A DNA stretch of 64,000 nucleotides from CAYWWM01 sp965198025 (lineage in GTDB: Bacteria; Acidobacteriota; Terriglobia; 2-12-FULL-54-10). Under the pieces are notes generated by a model. That model saw nothing but the letters and a program-made list of their open reading frames with translations. It had not been told where the DNA came from and did no database searches. This document shows positions 62,775-64,000 of this stretch, piece after piece; the first letter of the stretch is position 1, and each line of letters starts with the position of its first letter. The position numbers and the translations under genes were made by a program. The DNA is taken from the NCBI GenBank assembly GCA_965198025.1, contig OZ240237.1, forward strand, positions 3,596,001 through 3,660,000. Direction: 5' to 3'.

Positions 62775-64000
62775 TCAGGGCTTGGCGCCCAGCGCCAGCA
62801 GCAAATCCGCAGCTTCCGGGTGCGGCCCGAAGGGTTTCTTGGTGAAGTCCACCACCTTCGCGCCGATGATTCCCTGGGCGATCGAGAGCGGCGTCTGTGC
62901 GAAGTTGTCCTGGGCGTTGATATCGGCTCCTTGCTCCACCAGAAACTGAATGATGGATTTCGCCCCCACGTAGGCCGCGCCGTGCAGGGCGGTATAGCCG
63001 TTTTCCCCGACGTCGTTCACGTCCCCGCCCAGCTCCAGCGCTGCTTTGACGGCTTCCAGAGCCTGCGGTTCCTCGCCTGGGTTGAAGTCCTGATACCGGC
63101 CCAGCCCCGAAGCCGCCATCAACGGAGTGATGTTCGCGCTCGTTCCCAGTGTTGGGTCTGCGCCACGCTCAGCCAGCAGGTGCATCAGGGGGACGTCGTA
63201 GGCCCCGGCGGCCAGCAGGAACGGTGTTGCGCCGAGCATGCTGAAGCGCGGGGTGTTCGAGCGGGGCAGCCGTACAGGTTTCGAGATGCGCGCATTCGGG
63301 TCCGCTCCGTGCTCCAGCAGCGATTCGGCCAGCTTCACCATGTTGGGACGGAACATGTAGGCCCTTGCGTCGAGCGAGTCCAGTTGCACGGCCGCAATGT
63401 GGGAGGCCCCTTTCTGGATCGCGTAGTGCAGAGGAGCAAATCCGTTCGGGTCGGCGGCATTCGGATCCCCGCCCTGTTCGAGCAGGTACAGGGAGAGTTC
63501 CTCGTGTCCGTTCGCGCTCGCGATCAGCAGCGGTGTCATGTCCGCCGCGGACCGCTTGGCTGCGTTGATAGCGCCGATGTTCTGATACTGCGTGGTAACA
63601 CCGGGGCCTCCGTTCTCCCCCGCCTGGGCATTCACATCCGCCCCCGCCGCCAGCAGCGCCCGAACCGAATCCAGGTTTCCCAGCCGCGCGGCGAATAGGA
63701 GTGCGGTGAAACCGCCGTTTGAGCTGGTATGGACATCCGCGCCGTTGTCGATCAGCGCTCGCACCACCTCAGGGTGCCTCTGTGCCACCGCCCACATCAG
63801 CGCCGTCTGCCCCTGACGGGATTCCCGCGCGTTCACGTCCGCTCCGGCAGCCAGCAGTGATTGAACCGTTGCGACGTTCCCGGTGCGAGCCGCTTTCATC
63901 AGGGGTGTCTCGCCGGTGGGCAGTGCTACGTTGGGATCGGCCCCCGCCCCCAACAACATTTCCACCATCATGACACTGCCGTTCACGCAAGCCAGCAGCA
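62775..64000 (-). CDS. Ankyrin-repeat protein, partial (runs off the right edge)
   Basis: At least 408 codons of ankyrin repeats, open at the window edge (LLACVNGSVMMVEMLLGAGA is in frame up to base 64000), so the N-terminus and any signal are outside. Repeats such as PTGETPLMKAARTGNVATVQ, QGQTALMWAVAQRHPEVVRA and NGFAPLHYAIQKGASHIAAV resemble those of the ankyrin proteins in modules 1 and 2, including the long segment with LDSLDARAYMFRPNMVKLAE. It ends LLLALGAKP. By analogy, cytochrome and DUF1552 genes might lie beyond the right edge. Confidence 0.88.
   Translation of the reverse strand, partial: LLACVNGSVMMVEMLLGAGADPNVALPTGETPLMKAARTGNVATVQSLLAAGADVNARESRQGQTALMWAVAQRHPEVVRALIDNGADVHTSSNGGFTALLFAARLGNLDSVRALLAAGADVNAQAGENGGPGVTTQYQNIGAINAAKRSAADMTPLLIASANGHEELSLYLLEQGGDPNAADPNGFAPLHYAIQKGASHIAAVQLDSLDARAYMFRPNMVKLAESLLEHGADPNARISKPVRLPRSNTPRFSMLGATPFLLAAGAYDVPLMHLLAERGADPTLGTSANITPLMAASGLGRYQDFNPGEEPQALEAVKAALELGGDVNDVGENGYTALHGAAYVGAKSIIQFLVEQGADINAQDNFAQTPLSIAQGIIGAKVVDFTKKPFGPHPEAADLLLALGAKP

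Overview
The window looks like chromosome from an Acidobacteriota-type soil bacterium. This rests on gene content: Oar-like TonB-dependent receptors ending in a RQIQFGL..F tail, repeated sets of planctomycete-type cytochrome (DUF1587/1592/1588/1585) + DUF1552 + secreted ankyrin proteins, many secreted amidohydrolases and metallo-beta-lactamase-fold enzymes, GC-rich genes and abundant short palindromic intergenic repeats. The exact order cannot be fixed from sequence alone.

Layout. 1-4.0 kb: CNT-type nucleoside transporter, secreted TPR protein, VOC-fold protein, separated by repeats. 4.0-11.7 kb: accessory island with an AbiJ-like abortive-infection gene, duplicated repeat DNA, an IS3-type transposase relic, a small HTH protein, two unknown convergent genes (one with a papain/C39-like Cys-His-Asp signature), antitoxin relics and an intact RelE/ParE-like toxin-antitoxin pair. 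11.8-15.9 kb: guaA (with an in-frame low-complexity insert), an ECF sigma / zinc-finger anti-sigma / CpxP-like cassette, and an orphan nuoI. 16.1-20.0 kb: molybdenum hydroxylase operon (2Fe-2S, Mo and FAD subunits) whose last two genes carry many frameshifts. 20.0-25.6 kb: lipoprotein SMP-30 lactonase, amidohydrolase, two exported metallo-beta-lactamase-fold proteins. 25.8-31.3 kb: module 1 (di-haem PSD cytochrome, DUF1552, ankyrin). 31.4-36.6 kb: GAF-glucan phosphorylase fusion opposed to a scrambled ATP-grasp/alpha-E/transglutaminase cluster. 36.7-40.0 kb: amidohydrolase split by an IS256-family element with a perfect 9-bp target duplication. 40.3-43.2 kb: beta-propeller gene with one internal TGA, then a TonB-receptor tail relic and a strong terminator. 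43.7-52.7 kb: TonB receptor and module 2 (cytochrome, DUF1552, ankyrin), in which the first and third genes are frameshifted. 53-62.4 kb: tRNA-Ser(GGA), lytic transglycosylase, HtrA protease, CmcI-like protein, a PCYCGC-domain membrane protein that appears to be a selenoprotein, LOG-family protein, tRNA-Glu(TTC), FmdB zinc ribbon, and two tandem double alpha/beta-hydrolase proteins. 62.4-64 kb: repeats and a third ankyrin gene running off the edge.

The most interesting observation is at 57.56-58.09 kb: an in-frame TGA replaces exactly the first Cys of the CxxC of the PCYCGC domain, coding potential continues in the same frame to the natural domain end, and a 6-bp stem with a TGGAG loop lies 22 nt downstream, where a bacterial SECIS is expected. 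Other strong observations are the IS256 insertion that cleanly splits a signal peptide, and a mobile-looking GAACCGAAG repeat that sits inside guaA as well as in two intergenic places.

Many genes carry single-base frameshifts while their encoded residues remain conserved, so assembly error is a live alternative to gene decay in several places.
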